Origin: Delphinapterus leucas
Lineage: Eukaryota; Chordata; Mammalia; Artiodactyla; Monodontidae
NCBI RefSeq assembly: GCF_002288925.2
Contig: NW_022098049.1
Location: 3,612,757 to 3,676,756 of the forward strand
Reading direction: 5' to 3'
DNA length: 64,000 nt
The notes beneath the pieces are model-generated. The model searched no databases. It saw only the letters and a program-made list of their open reading frames with translations, and was not told where the DNA came from. Below, piece by piece: positions 1-13,190 of this stretch (positions are counted from its first letter, which is position 1; every line of letters begins with the position of its first letter). Made by a program: the position numbers and the translations under genes.

Positions 1-555
1 GTACAAAGTCTATTCTAAATATGTTTATGACACTGGCAGTAAGTACATTGGTCATGGGGGGCAGGGTGGGGACAGCGGGGAAGAAGTTCCTGGAGTTTTT
101 AGGGGAGGCACCAGGCTTTGGGAACTATCTTATAACCAACCAACATATCTGAAAATAACCATCAGTTTTGGTTTCATATCATCCCTCCAGCTTCCCAGCA
201 AACCCTAAAGATGAGTCCATCCTGGGAAAAATAAGACTATGATTTAAAGCCAGTGATTCCCCCAAAGATCCCTTTTTTATACCTCTAGTCTCCTCCATGC
301 TTTGAAATTCTTGTTTACCAAACTGTATTTATAAGTAATAATCTGTATTTTCTGTGTTTTATTAATCAAAGACAGTTGCCCAACAGAGATCTTAATCAGC
401 ATAAGAAACAGGAACTCAGTATAGCAAACTGTTATCTAATTTCAGTTTACTGAAGAAAAAAAAAACAAGAAACTAAACTGTCTCACTTATTAATTATGAG
501 TTTAGGATATAAACTCCTGTTACTGTCATGTACATGTGTATATCCAGGAGCTATG
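1..555. other. Intron sequence without recognisable element
   Basis: AT-rich intronic DNA. I see no exon, promoter or confident repeat here. The transition into L1-derived sequence is somewhere near 555. Confidence 0.5.
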
Positions 556-1171
556 AAAATTCCAGAAACCATACGGGAAAAGATTGATAACTTGGACTAC
601 ATGAAAAAAAAAATTGAAAATTACTCATGGCAAAACAACAACAACAACAACAACCTGAGGGAAGTCAAGGAGAAACCATCCACTGACTGAAGGGGAAAAC
701 TGTAGTTCATATGGTAGAAGATTAATTTCCTGCACAAGTTCTTACAAATCAATAGGAAAATGAAAAATCAATTTTCTAAAAATTCAAAGGACATAAATAG
801 TTCCAGAAAAAGGAGTACTGGTCACCAGTAAGCATATAATAAGATGTTTAACCTTGCAAAAGAATTGAAAATAAAATCACTTTTTTGCCTATCAAAGTGG
901 TAAAGATGTACACATTTGATAATACTCAGTGTCGTAGAGTATATGGGAAAGTAGGCATTCTCAAAAACTGTCAGTAGGAGTATTATTGTAAAACGTTTTT
1001 GGAGGGCAGTTTGGCAAAATCATGTGCACTTAAAATGCACCTACCATTTAACCTAACAAAGACACCTTAGATAATTTATTCAACAAATAAATCCACTCAC
1101 AGAACCAAAGGTATGTATGCAGTGATGTATATTGCCACATCTATTATATCAGCCAAAAACTAGAAGTAAGA
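555..1171 (+). mobile_element. Old L1 3'-end fragment
   Basis: The text matches the end of L1 ORF2 and the 3' region. It contains a gataacttggactacatgaaa segment, then a stretch resembling 'ggcagtttggcaaaatcatg', both familiar from L1M-type tails. An AAC trinucleotide run interrupts it at about 632-652. It is too decayed to code. Confidence 0.7.
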
Positions 1172-2153
1172 CTTCAGCTTCTGATCAAGATGAGGCAACA
1201 CAGACCACATTTACCTCCACCTGAAACTTTAAAAAAGAAAAAAAAAAAAAAAAAGGACAAATTATATGAAATAATAGCTCCTAAGACATACATCACACAT
1301 CAGAAAGCAATGATCTTTGAAGACAGGAAAAGAAAATGAACCCCTGATTGCTCCAGCTCTCTGCTTGGAGAGAGTCTCCAGGCCATAGTACAAGAAGCAG
1401 AATATAGGCAGATCCCTGTTGTCTGCCTTATTGGAGGAGATGTAGCTAAAGTCCAAGGAAGCCAAGATAGTCTAGAGTAGAGAGCTGTGCAAAGACAGAA
1501 ACTTGGAGAGCTGAGGAGGTCTCCCTTGAGTATTGAGTACAGAGGAGTGAATGCATATGAGGAAATGACCCAAGGCCAGAGAAAGAAAAATCTAAAGGAT
1601 CAGAGAGAACAGTGCCTGGAACTCACAGAGGGATGGGAATAATGTCTGTTCTCAACAGCCAGAAAGGACAAAATTTCATATTTCAGGGGTATTGTTAAAG
1701 TCTTGCCTCAATAGTGGAGCAAAAATTAACCATAGATTAAACACAGCTCTGGTCGCCCTGAACAATCTCAAAAGCAAGATCCCAGAGGACAAAACTGTTT
1801 CCAGTTAATTTAACTGCATCCCAGAACAAAACTCAAGAATGTTTATAAGAAGACAAAAATAAATGTCACCCCACAATGCTTGGCATCCAGTCAAAAATTA
1901 GCAGGCAAGCATAGTAGCAAAAAAAGACAACCCATAATGAGGGGGAAAAAAATCAATCCATTGAAACTGATCCAGAAATAGCATAGATATAAAAATAGGT
2001 AGGCAAGGGTATTAAAATAATTGTTATGACTGCATTCCATATGTTCAGAAGGCTAGAGGAAAGATTGCCCATATTAAGTAAGGAGATACATCTTTTTAAA
2101 GACACAGATTAAACTTCTAGAGATGAAACCTACAATGGCTAAGATTTTTTTAA

Positions 2154-2189
2154 GGAAGGAGGGAGGGAGGAAGGAAGGAAGGAAAGAAA
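2154..2189. repeat. GGAA-rich simple repeat
   Basis: A run of GGGA and GGAA units lies within the L1 ORF1-like region. Confidence 0.85.
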
Positions 2190-2281
2190 AGAGCACTGTA
2201 TGGGATTAACAACAACACAGACATTGCAGAAGAAAAGACTAATGAACTGGATGACATAGCAATGAAAACTATCCAAAATCA

Positions 2282-2283
<2 letters not shown>

Positions 2284-2325
<42 letters not shown>
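2284..2325. repeat. (AC)n microsatellite
   Basis: About 20 AC units in a nearly pure run inside L1 sequence. The length makes length polymorphism likely. Confidence 0.95.
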
Positions 2326-2326
<1 letters not shown>

Positions 2327-3010
2327 GACTTTAAAAAAGTGAAAAGGGCACCAGTGAACTATGGGAAATTTTCAAGGAGTCATATGTATGTGTCATTGAG
2401 GTTCCCAAATGAGAGGAGAGAGATAGGAAGACTAAAAAAAATTTAAAGAAATAATGACTGAAATTTTTCCAAATTTGTTGAACACTATAAACTCATAGAT
2501 CCAAATTCAACAAACCCCAAGCACAAGAACACATGAAAGAAACTACACCAAGGCATGTTGTAATCAAATTGCTTAAAACAAGTGATAAAGAGAAAAATCT
2601 TAAAAGCAACAAGAGTGGGAGAGGATGCATTACATACAAATCAACAAATATAAAGATGACAGCACATTTCTCATTAAAAAAAAAAAACAAGCTAAAAAAC
2701 AATGGAGCAAAATATTTAAAGTACTGCAAGGAAAAAGACTGTCACTCTAAAATTCTTAAAAATATCTTAAAATATCTTTTAAAAATGATGAGATAAAGAC
2801 TTTTTCAGACACAAAATATGAAAGAATTCATCAGCAGGACCTGCATTACAAGAAATGTTAAAGGAAATCCTTCAAGGGAAAAGAAAATGATACCAAATGT
2901 AAAGCTGGTTCTACACACAAAAAAATAAAGAGCACCATAAATGATAGCTATATAGGTATATATCAACATTTTTTCCTTATTATTTTAACCTCTTTAATCA
3001 TTAACTTTTT

Positions 3011-3322
3011 TTAATAAATTTTTTTATTTTTATCTTTGGCTGCATTGAGTCTTCGTTGCTGCGTGCGGCCTTTCTCTAGTTGCAGCAAGCGGGGGCTACT
3101 CTTTGTTGCGGTGCGTGGGCCTCTCATTGCGGTGGCTTCTCTTGTTGTGGAGCCCAGGCTATAGTTGTACAGGCTTCAGTAGTTGTGGCACACGGGCTTA
3201 GTTGAGTTGAGTTGTACTCAGCTTAATCCACAGCATGTGGGATCTTCCTGGACCAGGGCTCGAACCCATGTCCCCAGCATTGGCAAGCGGATTCTTAACC
3301 ACTGTGCCACCAGGGAAGTCCC
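3011..3322 (-). mobile_element. CHR-type tRNA-derived SINE, long form
   Basis: The reverse complement starts GGACTTCCCTGGTGGCACAG, has the A-box and the B-box (GGTTCGAGCCC), and ends in an A/T-rich tail. A perfect 16-bp target-site duplication (taatcattaacttttt) flanks it at 2995-3010 and 3323-3338. It is inserted into the L1. Confidence 0.92.
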
Positions 3323-5194
3323 TAATCATTAACTTTTTAAAGCAGAAATAACAACAATGTTTATATCAGATGTAGAAATAGAATATAGAATATATGACAA
3401 TAGCACAAAGGCCAGGAGGGGAGAAATGGAAGTATACTGTTTTAATTCTCTTATAATATAGATGGAGTAGTATAGTAGTATCATTTGAAGGTAGACTGTG
3501 ATAAGTTAAAGATATGTACTATAATCTAAAGCAACCACTAAAATACCACAACAAAGGATTATAGCTAATAAGCCTACAAAGAAGATAAGGTGGAATCATA
3601 AGGAATACTCAATTAATCCAAAAGTTACTAGCACCCATTCCCCTCCCCCCCAGAAAAAAGAAAAAGAGGAAAGAAGTAATAAAGAACGGATGGGACAAAT
3701 AGAAAACAAATAGCAAGATGGTGGGTTTGAACTCAATCATATCAATACTCATTAAATATAAGTGGTCTAAGCATAGCAGTCAATAGACAGGGATTATCAG
3801 ACTAGATATAGAAGTAGACTCCAACTATATACTATCTATAAGAGACTCACTTTAAAAAAAACAAGAAGAAAATCACTTGAAATATAAAGACACAAATAGA
3901 CTAAAAGTAAAAGAATGGAAGCACATGCTGACACTAATCAAGAGAAAACTGATGTGACTATATTAATTAGAGAAAGTAGATTTCACAGCAAAGAATATTA
4001 CCAGGGATAAAGAGAGTCATTTTATAATGTGAAAGAGGTCGGTTCATCAAGAGGGCATACATTGATGCATCTAATAAAAAAGCTTCAAAATTATTGAAAC
4101 AAAAACTGATAGAACCGCAGGGAAAAATAGGTGAATTCGCAATTATAGTCAGAGATTTCACAACAACTGATAGGCAAGTACTCCAAAAATCGGTAAGGAT
4201 ATAGAAAACTACCACCAAATTTCACCTAATTGACATTTATAGAACTTTCCACCTAACAACAGCAGTTGTTACTTTTCAAGTAACGACTTTTTAAGTGCAT
4301 ATGCGGTATTTACTAAAAGAGACCATGTCTCAATAAAATTAAAGGATTCAAGTTACAAAAGTACGTTCTCTGACCACCGTGGAATAAGTTAGAAATCAGT
4401 AACAGAAAGATATCTGGAAAGTTTCTAAATATTTGGAAACTAAATACTTCTAAATAACCTGTAGTCAAAGAGATCAAAGGGAAATTTAAAAGGATTTTTA
4501 GCTAAATGAAATGAAAACATAACATCAAAATATATGGAGTGCAGCTAAAGCAACAGAGAGAAATTTGTAGCATTAGACACCTGCTCATGTTAGAAAAGAA
4601 GGAAGTTCTCAAATCAGTCACCTCAGTTTCCATGTTAAAAATTGGAAAAGAAGAACAAATGAAATCAAAGGTAACCAGATGAAAGAAAAAATAAAGATCA
4701 GAGTGGAAATTAGTCAAATAGAAATTAGATAATCAGTAGAAAAACTCAGTGAAACTAAAAGCAGTTTGTTTGAGAAGATCGACACAATTGATATACCTCT
4801 AGCCAGACCAAGGAGGAAAAGACAAAGCAAAACAGAAAGATTCTATTAATTACTAGTATCTGGAATGAGAGATGTTACATCAACATAAGCATTACACATG
4901 TTAGAAGGATAAGTGAATATTATGAACAGCTTTATGCCAATTAATCCAACACCATAGACGGAATGGACACATTCCTTTAAAGCCTCAAACTACCAAAGCT
5001 CACTTATGAAGAAATAGATACCTTAAATAGTGCTGCATCTATTACAGAAATTTAATTGCAGTTAAAAAAAAAAAAATTCCACAAAGAGAACTCCAGGCCA
5101 AGATGGCTTCATGATGAATTTTACCAAATATTTAAGGAAGAAATAATACCAATCCTACACAAACTTTTACAGAAAATCAAAAAAGAAAATACTG

Positions 5195-5555
5195 GGACTT
5201 CCCGGTGGTGCAGTGGTTAAGAATCTGCCTGCCAATGCAGGGGACATGGGTTCAAGCCCTGGTCCGGGAAGATCCCACATGCCGTGGAGCAACTAAGCCC
5301 GTGCGCCACAACTACTGAGCCTGCACTCTAGAGCTGTCGAGCCACAACTGCTGAGCCTGTGTGCCACAACTATTGAAGCCCACGCACCTAGAGCCCATGC
5401 TCCGCAACAAGAGAAGCCACCGCGTGAGAAGCCCGTGCACCGCAACGAAGAGTAGCCCCCGCTTACCGCAACTAGAGAAAGCCTGCGTGCAGCAACAAAG
5501 ACCCAACACAGCCCAAAAAAATTAAATAAATAAATAAATAATTAAAAAAAAAAAA
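5195..5555 (+). mobile_element. CHR-type tRNA-derived SINE, long form
   Basis: It starts GGACTTCCCGGTGGTGCAG and contains the long-form body with repeated GCCACAACTACTGAGCC-like units. It ends in (AATA)n and poly-A. A 9-bp duplication (aaaatactg) flanks it at 5186-5194 and 5556-5564. It lies inside the L1. Confidence 0.92.
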
Positions 5556-7009
5556 AAAATACTGCCCAACACATTCTTTGAGGTCAGCATTACCCAGATA
5601 CCAAAAACAGTTATTACAAGAAAGCTACAAATAAAATATTCCTCATAAACATAGATACAAAAATTCTAAACAAATTTTTAGCAAATGGAATCCAAATATA
5701 TATTAAAAAGATAATACATCATGACCAAGTAGAATTTATTTCAGAAATGCAAATTTAGTTTAACATTTGAAAATTGATCAGTGTCATTTACCATATTAAT
5801 GGATCAATAGATGCGGAAAAAGCATTTGACAAAATCCAATAGTGATTCTTGATAAAAGCTCTCAGCAAACTAAGAATAGAAGGGACCTTCTTAAACCTAA
5901 GAATGGTGTTTATGAAAAACCTGTAGCTAAAATCATAGTTTGTGGTAAAAAAAAAACTGAAAGCTTGTCCTCTCAGGAAACAAGCAAGGATGTCTACCCT
6001 CACCACTTCTATTCAGCATTGTACTGGGTATTCTAACAGTGCAATAAGGTGAGAAAAAGCATAAAAAGCATCTAGATTGGAAAGAAAGTAGTAAAACTCT
6101 TTATTTGAAGATGACATGATCATCTGTGCAGGAGATCCAATGGAATCTCCAAAAAAGCTACTAGAACCAGTAAGTGAGTTTAGCAAATGTGCAGGATACA
6201 GGATCAATAAACAGAAATTATATTTCTAAATACCGACAATAAACTATCAGAAATTGGAAATTATTAAATGCCATTTATAGTATCAAAAAATACGAAGTAC
6301 CTATAAATGTATCTGACAAAAGTGTGCAAGAGCTGTCCACTAAATACTACAAAACACTGCCGAGAGAAGCCAAAGAAGACCTAAATAAATGGAGAGACAC
6401 ACCATGTAAATGAGCTGGAAGACTCAATTTACTTAAGTCGTTTCTCACCAAATTGATCTGTTGATTCAAGCAACCCCAATCAAAATCCCAAGTTTTTTGG
6501 TGGGGAGAGGAGGGAGAGGGCGTGGATATTGACAAGCTTGTTCTGAAATTCATTTGGAAATGCGAAGGACCTAGAGCAGCCAAAATAACTGGGAAAACGA
6601 GGAACAAATTTAGAGAAGTTATTCTATCTGACTTCAAGACTTTTAAAGCTATAGTAATCAAGAAAACGTAGTAAGATAGACACAGTTAAACAAATTAGTG
6701 GAACAGAATAGGGTCCAGAAGTAGACCCATATAGAGGCAACCAATTAATTCTCCACAAACATGCAAAAACAATTCAGTGAAGAAAGGATAGTCTTTTTCA
6801 ACAAGTGGTCCTATAGCAATTGACTATCCATATGTCTTACTTAATGTTATTTATTAGGGGATTCATTAAGTGAATTCTAGATACCTATAAAATAAAATAT
6901 TAAGCAACTATTTTTAAAAATGAAGTCAACTTGTGTGTGCCAATATGAAATGATCCCCGAATATATTATTACATGTAAAAATCAAGGTGCAAAACGATAT
7001 ATATATATT

Positions 7010-7362
7010 TTTTTTAAGGTTATTTCTTTTATTTATTTTTGGCTGCATTGTGTCTCTGTTGCTGCGTGTGGGCTTTCTCTAGTTGCGGTGAGCGGGGGCT
7101 ACTCTTCGTTGCGGTGCACATGCTTCTCGTTGGGGTGGCTTCTCATGCTGCGGAGCACGGGCTCTAGGTGCACAGGCTTCGGTAGTTGTGGCACACGGGC
7201 GCAGTAGTTGTGGCTCGCGGGCTCTAGAGCGCAGGCTCAGTAGTTGTGACGCACGGGCTTAGTTGCCCTGCGGCATGTGGGATCTTCCTGGACCAGGGCT
7301 CAAACCCGTGTCCCCTGCATCGGCAGGCGGATTCTTAACCACTGCGCCACCAGGGAAGCCCC
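7010..7362 (-). mobile_element. CHR-type tRNA-derived SINE, long form
   Basis: The reverse complement has the CHR head (CTTCCCTGGTGGCGCAGTGG) near 7362 and the long body, with its tail near 7010. The target site is AT-rich (atatatatt), so exact ends are unclear. Confidence 0.9.
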
Positions 7363-7412
7363 CAACAATATATATTAACATATATATGGTTCTCTTTTGA
7401 ATGAACAGTAGA

Positions 7413-7413
<1 letters not shown>

Positions 7414-7445
<32 letters not shown>
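7414..7445. repeat. (GT)n microsatellite
   Basis: About 16 GT units in a pure run. Confidence 0.95.
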
Positions 7446-7447
<2 letters not shown>

Positions 7448-7619
7448 GGGATTTCTTGAAGTATACACAAAAACCTAACAGTAGTTATTTCTGAGGACTG
7501 GAATTGTGGGTTGTGGACAGGGAGGGAGTCTTTTATTTCTCATTTTATTCACTTCTGTTGAGTTTTTAACCATATGCATGCATAATTTTTTAAAATAAGC
7601 CTAAAAAGAAAACTCTGGT

Positions 7620-9984
7620 TTAAGAAAGAGAAAGGAAAGGAAAAAACAAAAATTGGGAATTAATTACCAACTGAAAAATACTTGCTTTTTATTCCTTTGA
7701 ACCATTACAGAATGTTGCCTTTAAAGGAGACTTTAAAGATTATTCCGGGTTAAGAAATTGATTTTATGGGTTTGTCCGAAATAACTTAAATATTTTATGC
7801 CTCGTTTCTTGGTCAAGTTGAAAGCAAGAGAGTATTATTTTTCAAAAGGCCCTTTCATTGAGCTAAAAAACAAACTTCTTAGTATTGTGTGCGAGGGACA
7901 GCTATATTACAAGAAAGCAGGTGCAGAAGTAAGGAGGTTGGGGGTATATTTTATACAAGTATTGGGCACAGAATGTCCAGAAATAAAAGGTGTTGAAAGT
8001 AATATTTCTTTAGGAATATTATAGATTGGAACGTTTGACCTGAAGGACTCATTTCTCCAATATGGAAATATAGGTATATAATTGTCAAAGAATTTAAAGG
8101 CAAAACTGTATTAGGTAACTAATTATCATAGGGATTATTACAAATGGGTTTAACAAAGGTTCTCAGCATCTCTAAATGGGTCTGAATGGATTATAAATAG
8201 ATAATCTGGAAACTCCCTTTGAATCTTTTGAGATTAGTATGTATTAAAGAGCTCCTCCTCAATAAAAGGTTGCCTATTTGTGAACTGTTCTAATTATGGG
8301 TGAGGTTTTCCAGCACAGGGAAATACATTTTTAAAAACTGTGTGCTTTAGTGAAAGTAACTTTTAAGGAAATAGCACTGGTCATTTTTTCAAGTTTGTTA
8401 GTCACTTTTAAGAGGCAAACATCCCCCAAAGACCCTTCACTGGCCCTTTTCTACAGATTCTTTTGATCTTTTTAAAAATTCTCACATTGAAATTGACTGT
8501 CAGAATCATGTCTGCAAGTAGCATGTTCTAACCCCAATGGTAGAGACCTTCGTGATGCATTTGTCTTTACAAGTGATTCCTAAACTGTTTATAAGATCAT
8601 GCATTAATGCAAGGGTGAAGTGGAGCTAAGTATAATAATGATATTCCCCATTTAAAGATCAATTTCCATACCTGTCGCATCAGCTTCTAGTGAAAAGAAA
8701 ATAAACGTGTATAAAAGCACACGGAGAGCTATGAACCTGTGAATGACTGAGCACCTCAAGAGCCGGAACTGGGCTCTGTGCCCGGCAAAGGGGTATCTTG
8801 ATGCACATTTTCATTGGAGAAATTCGGGGTGCTGAGCCCTATTGGTTTGGTAACTTGATTAGCTGCCAGTCCAGAAGTGGTGATGAGTAGGTCTCTCCTG
8901 AAAGCCCAACTCAGGGATTTTCAAAATGTGGTCCTGAGGATCCTCCATATGATTCAGAGGCTGGTGCACAGAATCTCAACCTTACTGTTTGTTTTCTTAC
9001 GTGAATCAGTGATAGGATATCCATCATCACTGTTTCATCAGAAACAGTATCAGCCTTTCCATTAATTCCAGTCAGCTGGGTTTCCATTTTCTTGTGGTTT
9101 TCCTCTTTCTTTTTAGCGACAGGGGAGTTACAGTCTTCAAATGTTATAGTTGGAAATAATATCCCAGGTCATCTAGTTCTAACCCTCTCATAGATGAGGA
9201 AATGTCTGGTTACTGCGTCAGCGAGACCTGAAGTCAGATCTCCTGACCCCAGCTCAGTGCCTTCTCTGCTACCTATGTCGTGCCTGTCCCCTCAGACAAA
9301 CAGTCTGCAAGCCAAAGAAAAGTGAAGAGCATTGTTCAGACTCACCCAAGATTGAACTGTGAGTTTAGCTGCAGAGCAAACCACTCTTGAATCATGTTGC
9401 AGCATCAAGGATGTTCTCAGTAACATTGCCACCTGGGAAACCAAGTCTGAAGTGTAGCAAGACCAGGCTGACCTCAGTCCACAGCAGGGCATCCTTTCTT
9501 AATAGGTTCTCTCAGTGAGGCAATAAAGATGTTCTTGGAAGTGTTTGAAAACCCAGCGCAGCCTTGCTGTTGCACCCCGGGTTTGTTCAGCCCAGGGAAC
9601 TGCAGTAGCTCAGCACTGCAGGAACCCTAGGCTGTGTGCAGGGCTATTCAACTTGGCTCTTCCTTCAAAGCTGCCACAACCCCTTTGAATTGCCATTGTC
9701 TTTTAATATCCTGTTTCCTTTCTTTTTAGTTAACAAGAACATTTCCTTTTGAACAAATACTGTGCTTTGTTTAGTTTGGAGTTAGGTGTTTATGTGGATT
9801 TCTACTTGGAATCCACATCAGCCTTTGATTATAGACAACTTCATTGCCAGATGGTCTTATTCTCCAGCAGCGCACCTGTCCGGCTTGTTCCACTGGGCAA
9901 ACTCAGAGTCTGGAGGCCCTTCCTTATCTTGTGACCCCATCACAGTATAGAGACTGGTAACGAGTGTGGCCTCTTGGACCAGAA
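7620..9984. other. Intron, mostly unclassified
   Basis: No exon or confident transposon is seen. A segment at about 9140-9260 looks like a degraded MIR-type SINE, but too weakly to list separately. Confidence 0.5.
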
Positions 9985-10165
9985 TTAGCAGTGGGACATT
10001 GGGCAACTTTACCTCTCTGTGCCTCAGTTTCCTTGTCTGTAAAATGGGTATATTTGTAACCTGCCTCATAGAGTTGTAGTGAGACACATAATGAATTGGA
10101 TTAATTCACACAGAGTGTTCACTTAGCACAGGGCATGGAACGCAGTGAACACTCAATAAAATGAT
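9985..10165 (+). mobile_element. MIR SINE
   Basis: It contains the MIR core (gggcaactttacctctctgt, then tgcctcagtttccttgtctgtaaaa) and ends in gaacactcaataaa. Confidence 0.88.
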
Positions 10166-11004
10166 GGGGGGTAGAGGTAGTGATGGTGCTGATATTAGTA
10201 GTAAGAATGGTCATTATTAGCACTTCTCTCCAGACCCATACAAAAGAACCACCGTTACCTAAACTGTTGACTTTGGGGCCAATGAGGTTAGGAGTTAGAG
10301 TCAAAAGTGGGTAAGCTGAATGGGGAGGAATGATGATGTAGGAACAGGAGTGGATGGGTTGCTTTAAGGATTTGGAGCATGTAGCTTTCAGAGGGGTGGA
10401 AATAAAGCTGCTCTCTTGCTAGGGAAAAGCAGAACTCGTTCTGTGACCCACCATGAGAAGTATGGCAATCTCCTCCACTGCCCTTTTGATAATCTCCTTG
10501 GGAAGGAAGGCTAGCCTCAGAGGAACACAGATCTGCTCCAGAGGTTTGAGTACTTCACGGACCAGTGATAAGCTGGCACCTGGAGGACTCTAGATTTAAT
10601 TCCACGTCTAATGACATTCATCTCTTCAGCCTTGAATGTATACTAGGTGCTAAAGAAAACAGTTTAGATCTAACCCTTTAGAGTTTCACATCCCAACAAG
10701 AAGGGGCAGTCCACATGGGAAGCCTGCGGGTCTGGGATTTGGATGAGTGGTGGGCGTCCTGACACTGGCTCTAAAGAGCACGAGGCCTTGAGCGCTCACC
10801 TCCCTCCAGGTCACATCTGTAAAGTGCGGGGTTTGAAGTAGATGACCACAGGCTCCTTTCAGTTTTAATGTAATACTGAGTCCACTAAAAGAGAAACCCA
10901 AACCTTGTTCCCCTTATGTGTTCAGTCTTTGAGTTTGTGCTGACACTCTCAAAGAGGTGGTAAAATATCTTATATATAAAGGAAGAAAGGTTTCTCATAA
11001 TTTT

Positions 11005-11150
11005 GGACAAGTCATTAGGCTTCTATGACTGTTTCCTCACCTGTAAAAGGGTTATCAGTACCCAGGGCTCTCCCTCATAGGGTGCCTCCTATGAACATGA
11101 GATAATAAAAAGATTGTAAAACGCTGTGTAAATGTCAAGAGCCGTGTAAT
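11005..11150 (+). mobile_element. MIR SINE
   Basis: Diverged MIR core: acaagtcattaggcttct... followed by tttcctcacctgtaaaaggg and a typical 3' part. Confidence 0.75.
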
Positions 11151-11429
11151 GGGAAAGAGTAACCTCAAATAGGGTAGGAAAACAGCATGCGAAAGACGAA
11201 AACTATAAATTTTCTTCTTCCTGAAGTTTAAAAAATATGTATTTTCCGCTTTGCTTTTTAACAGAAAACAACTGAATGCTTTTTGTACACTTTTCTATGG
11301 ATACTTTATAATAGCACAGTTTGGGGGCCGACCTTCAAAAATCAGACCGTGTTGTAAGAAGTTACTTCAACAGAATCCAAATTGGGTTTCAGAACCGAAA
11401 TCCCCTTGGAAAGAATTTAAGACAGACTT

Positions 11430-11690
11430 ACTGTATTTTTTTTTGAAGTATAGTTGGTGTACAATATTATGTAAGTTACAGGTGTATAATATAGTGATCC
11501 ACAGTTTTTAAAGGTTATACTCCACTTATAGTTATTATAAAATATTGGCTATATTCCCCGTTTTGTACAGTATATCCTTGTAGCTTATTTTATACATAAT
11601 AGTTTTCATCCCGCACCCCTACCGTGCTCCTCCCCCTTCCCTCTCCCCACTGGTACCCACTAGTTTGTTACTGTATTTCAAATTCCAATC
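11430..11690 (-). mobile_element. L1 3'-end fragment, cetartiodactyl type
   Basis: It reads ttgaagtatagttggtgtac... and continues through the chatty 3'UTR ending in 'ccctctccccactggtaccc'. This is the reverse strand of the L1 3'UTR common in cetartiodactyl genomes. Confidence 0.75.
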
Positions 11691-12269
11691 AATAATGAAG
11701 TTGCAGCCTATAGTCTGGTCCACCTCTTGCAATCACAGGTTTATCTGCAGGGGTAAAATTTGGAAAGTTTAGAAAATGATGGAGGATGTCTGGTCTCTAG
11801 GGTGCTTCTTATAAGCCTCAGTCAGCTATGGCCTTTAGAAGGACAAATAATAGTTCCCTAATTCATTTATTTGTCACCTTTCTCTGAAGAGATCAAAGCT
11901 GCTTTGTGGACTTAAATCTATTTAATTCTCACAACATCCCTGCCATGTAAGTAGCTCCTATCACCCTCACTCTGCTGATATGGAACCCACAGCCAGATAT
12001 GAAAACTGCCTTTTCAAGGGCACTCACACCATCAAACCAACATCAAGAATGGGAGGTGGATTCAAATTTTCTAAATTATATTTATTATCTTCTTTCCATT
12101 TGTCCAAATTCCTCTAAGTGAAGCACATCTGAGAATTCCATAGAAGACATACTTTTGTCTCCAGTTCATAGATTCCTAGAAACCTGGCAGATTTGCTGAG
12201 CTTTCCTATTCAGTGTTGGATATTCTAGAAATTTTGACCTAAAGCTTATGAGATATTAAGGTCATGTTT

Positions 12270-12440
12270 GTAGTATTACGTGGTTTATGGAGTCAAATAT
12301 ACCAGGGTTTGGCTAGCTCTGTGAACTTCAGTTTTCAACAAAATGTGAATACTTGCATCAGAGTTGGTTCAGTGAAACGGAGTAATGTGTGTAAAATGCT
12401 TACCACAGGGCCTGGCACACATAATAAGCCTTCAATAGAT
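12270..12440 (+). mobile_element. Degraded MIR SINE
   Basis: The 3' half is recognisable (gtgtaaaatgcttaccacagg, then gcctggcacacataataag). The 5' half is weak. A 131-codon open frame overlaps it and is not considered a gene. Confidence 0.6.
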
Positions 12441-12959
12441 AAGAGCGCTCAGACTACAAAGCAAACCGATTCTTGGGTTCGTTCTTCCCTTGTTAATAAG
12501 ACTTTCACTGAATCTTTAAGCTTTCGCCAAGCAGATCCAGATGTATTACAGGTTTTTATTTTAAAAAGAAGCTTCTTATGCTGCTATAGCAAGCCTGTTG
12601 CCTTTTCCCATTCCTCTTCAGCCTTTCAGGCTGGCTACACAGGACTCGCTGCACTTTAGCTTGGATTTCTATCAAAACAAGGTTACCTCTTTACTGACCC
12701 TGTGAGTCTCATGAACCAACATTTGATTTCAAAATTCTTTGGGTTTTCTTGCATGTGGTAAGCTCCCATGTAATATGCTTGGAAATAGTCCAGTTTGGGT
12801 TCTCCTCAAGAGACAAAGAGAAGGATTAGATGATCTAATGGGCCTTGGAACTTGGAAGAGACAAAGTTGTCTGAATGGAACGCTAAGCTGTGACGTCAGT
12901 GTCATAGGCATTTATAGCTGCCAGTGATCTTTGTTCCCATGAGGGGGCACATGCAGAAA

Positions 12960-13089
12960 ATAAAGTGTACTGAGCCCCACTCCAGATCCATGGAATAAGG
13001 GTCTCCAAGAGTGGGCCCGGGAGTCTAGATTTGTTTCTAATATTGTTTTCTTTGTGGTCCTGATACACTGCCAGGCTTGAGAACCACTG
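12960..13089 (+). mobile_element. MER5-like hAT (Charlie) DNA transposon fragment
   Basis: It ends in GAGAACCACTG, the MER5 terminal inverted repeat, and carries the inner 'gtggtcctgatacactgcc' text. The 5' end is lost. Confidence 0.7.
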
Positions 13090-13094
13090 CTCAA

Positions 13095-13190
13095 GGCCAT
13101 TTTCCAGATGAGGAAAGTAAGGCCCCAAAACTGCCACCTCCAAGATCACACACATGGCTAATGGCAGAAACCTGCCTGGAACTCAGGTCT
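13095..13190 (-). mobile_element. MIR SINE fragment
   Basis: ttttccagatgaggaaagtaa and the following text match the MIR core in reverse. Confidence 0.7.

Larger units (their letters stand above)
1172..6835 (+). mobile_element. Long degenerate L1 (5'UTR, ORF1 and ORF2 remnants), 3' truncated
   Basis: The element begins with a 5'UTR-like segment at about 1172. It continues through ORF1-like sequence (about 1860-2900), an intergenic part and ORF2. At 5804-5839 the frame reads SIDAEKAFDKIQ, the reverse transcriptase signature of L1, followed directly by a stop. The catalytic FADD motif appears as FEDD at about 6104-6115. Many stops and frameshifts break all frames, so it cannot code. Two CHR SINEs (3011-3322 and 5195-5555) and two simple repeats sit inside. 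It is an old L1M-class copy; the subfamily is not determined. Confidence 0.8.

Noticed and set aside
5804..6115. Reverse transcriptase signature
   Set aside because: It belongs to a decayed L1 ORF2 with stops and frameshifts. No active enzyme is encoded.
8905..9010. Possible MER-type hAT fragment (ttttcaaaatgtggtcctga)
   Set aside because: Only one end resembles a hAT terminus and the match is too short.
12264..12659. 131-codon open frame
   Set aside because: It includes a degraded MIR and matches no protein.
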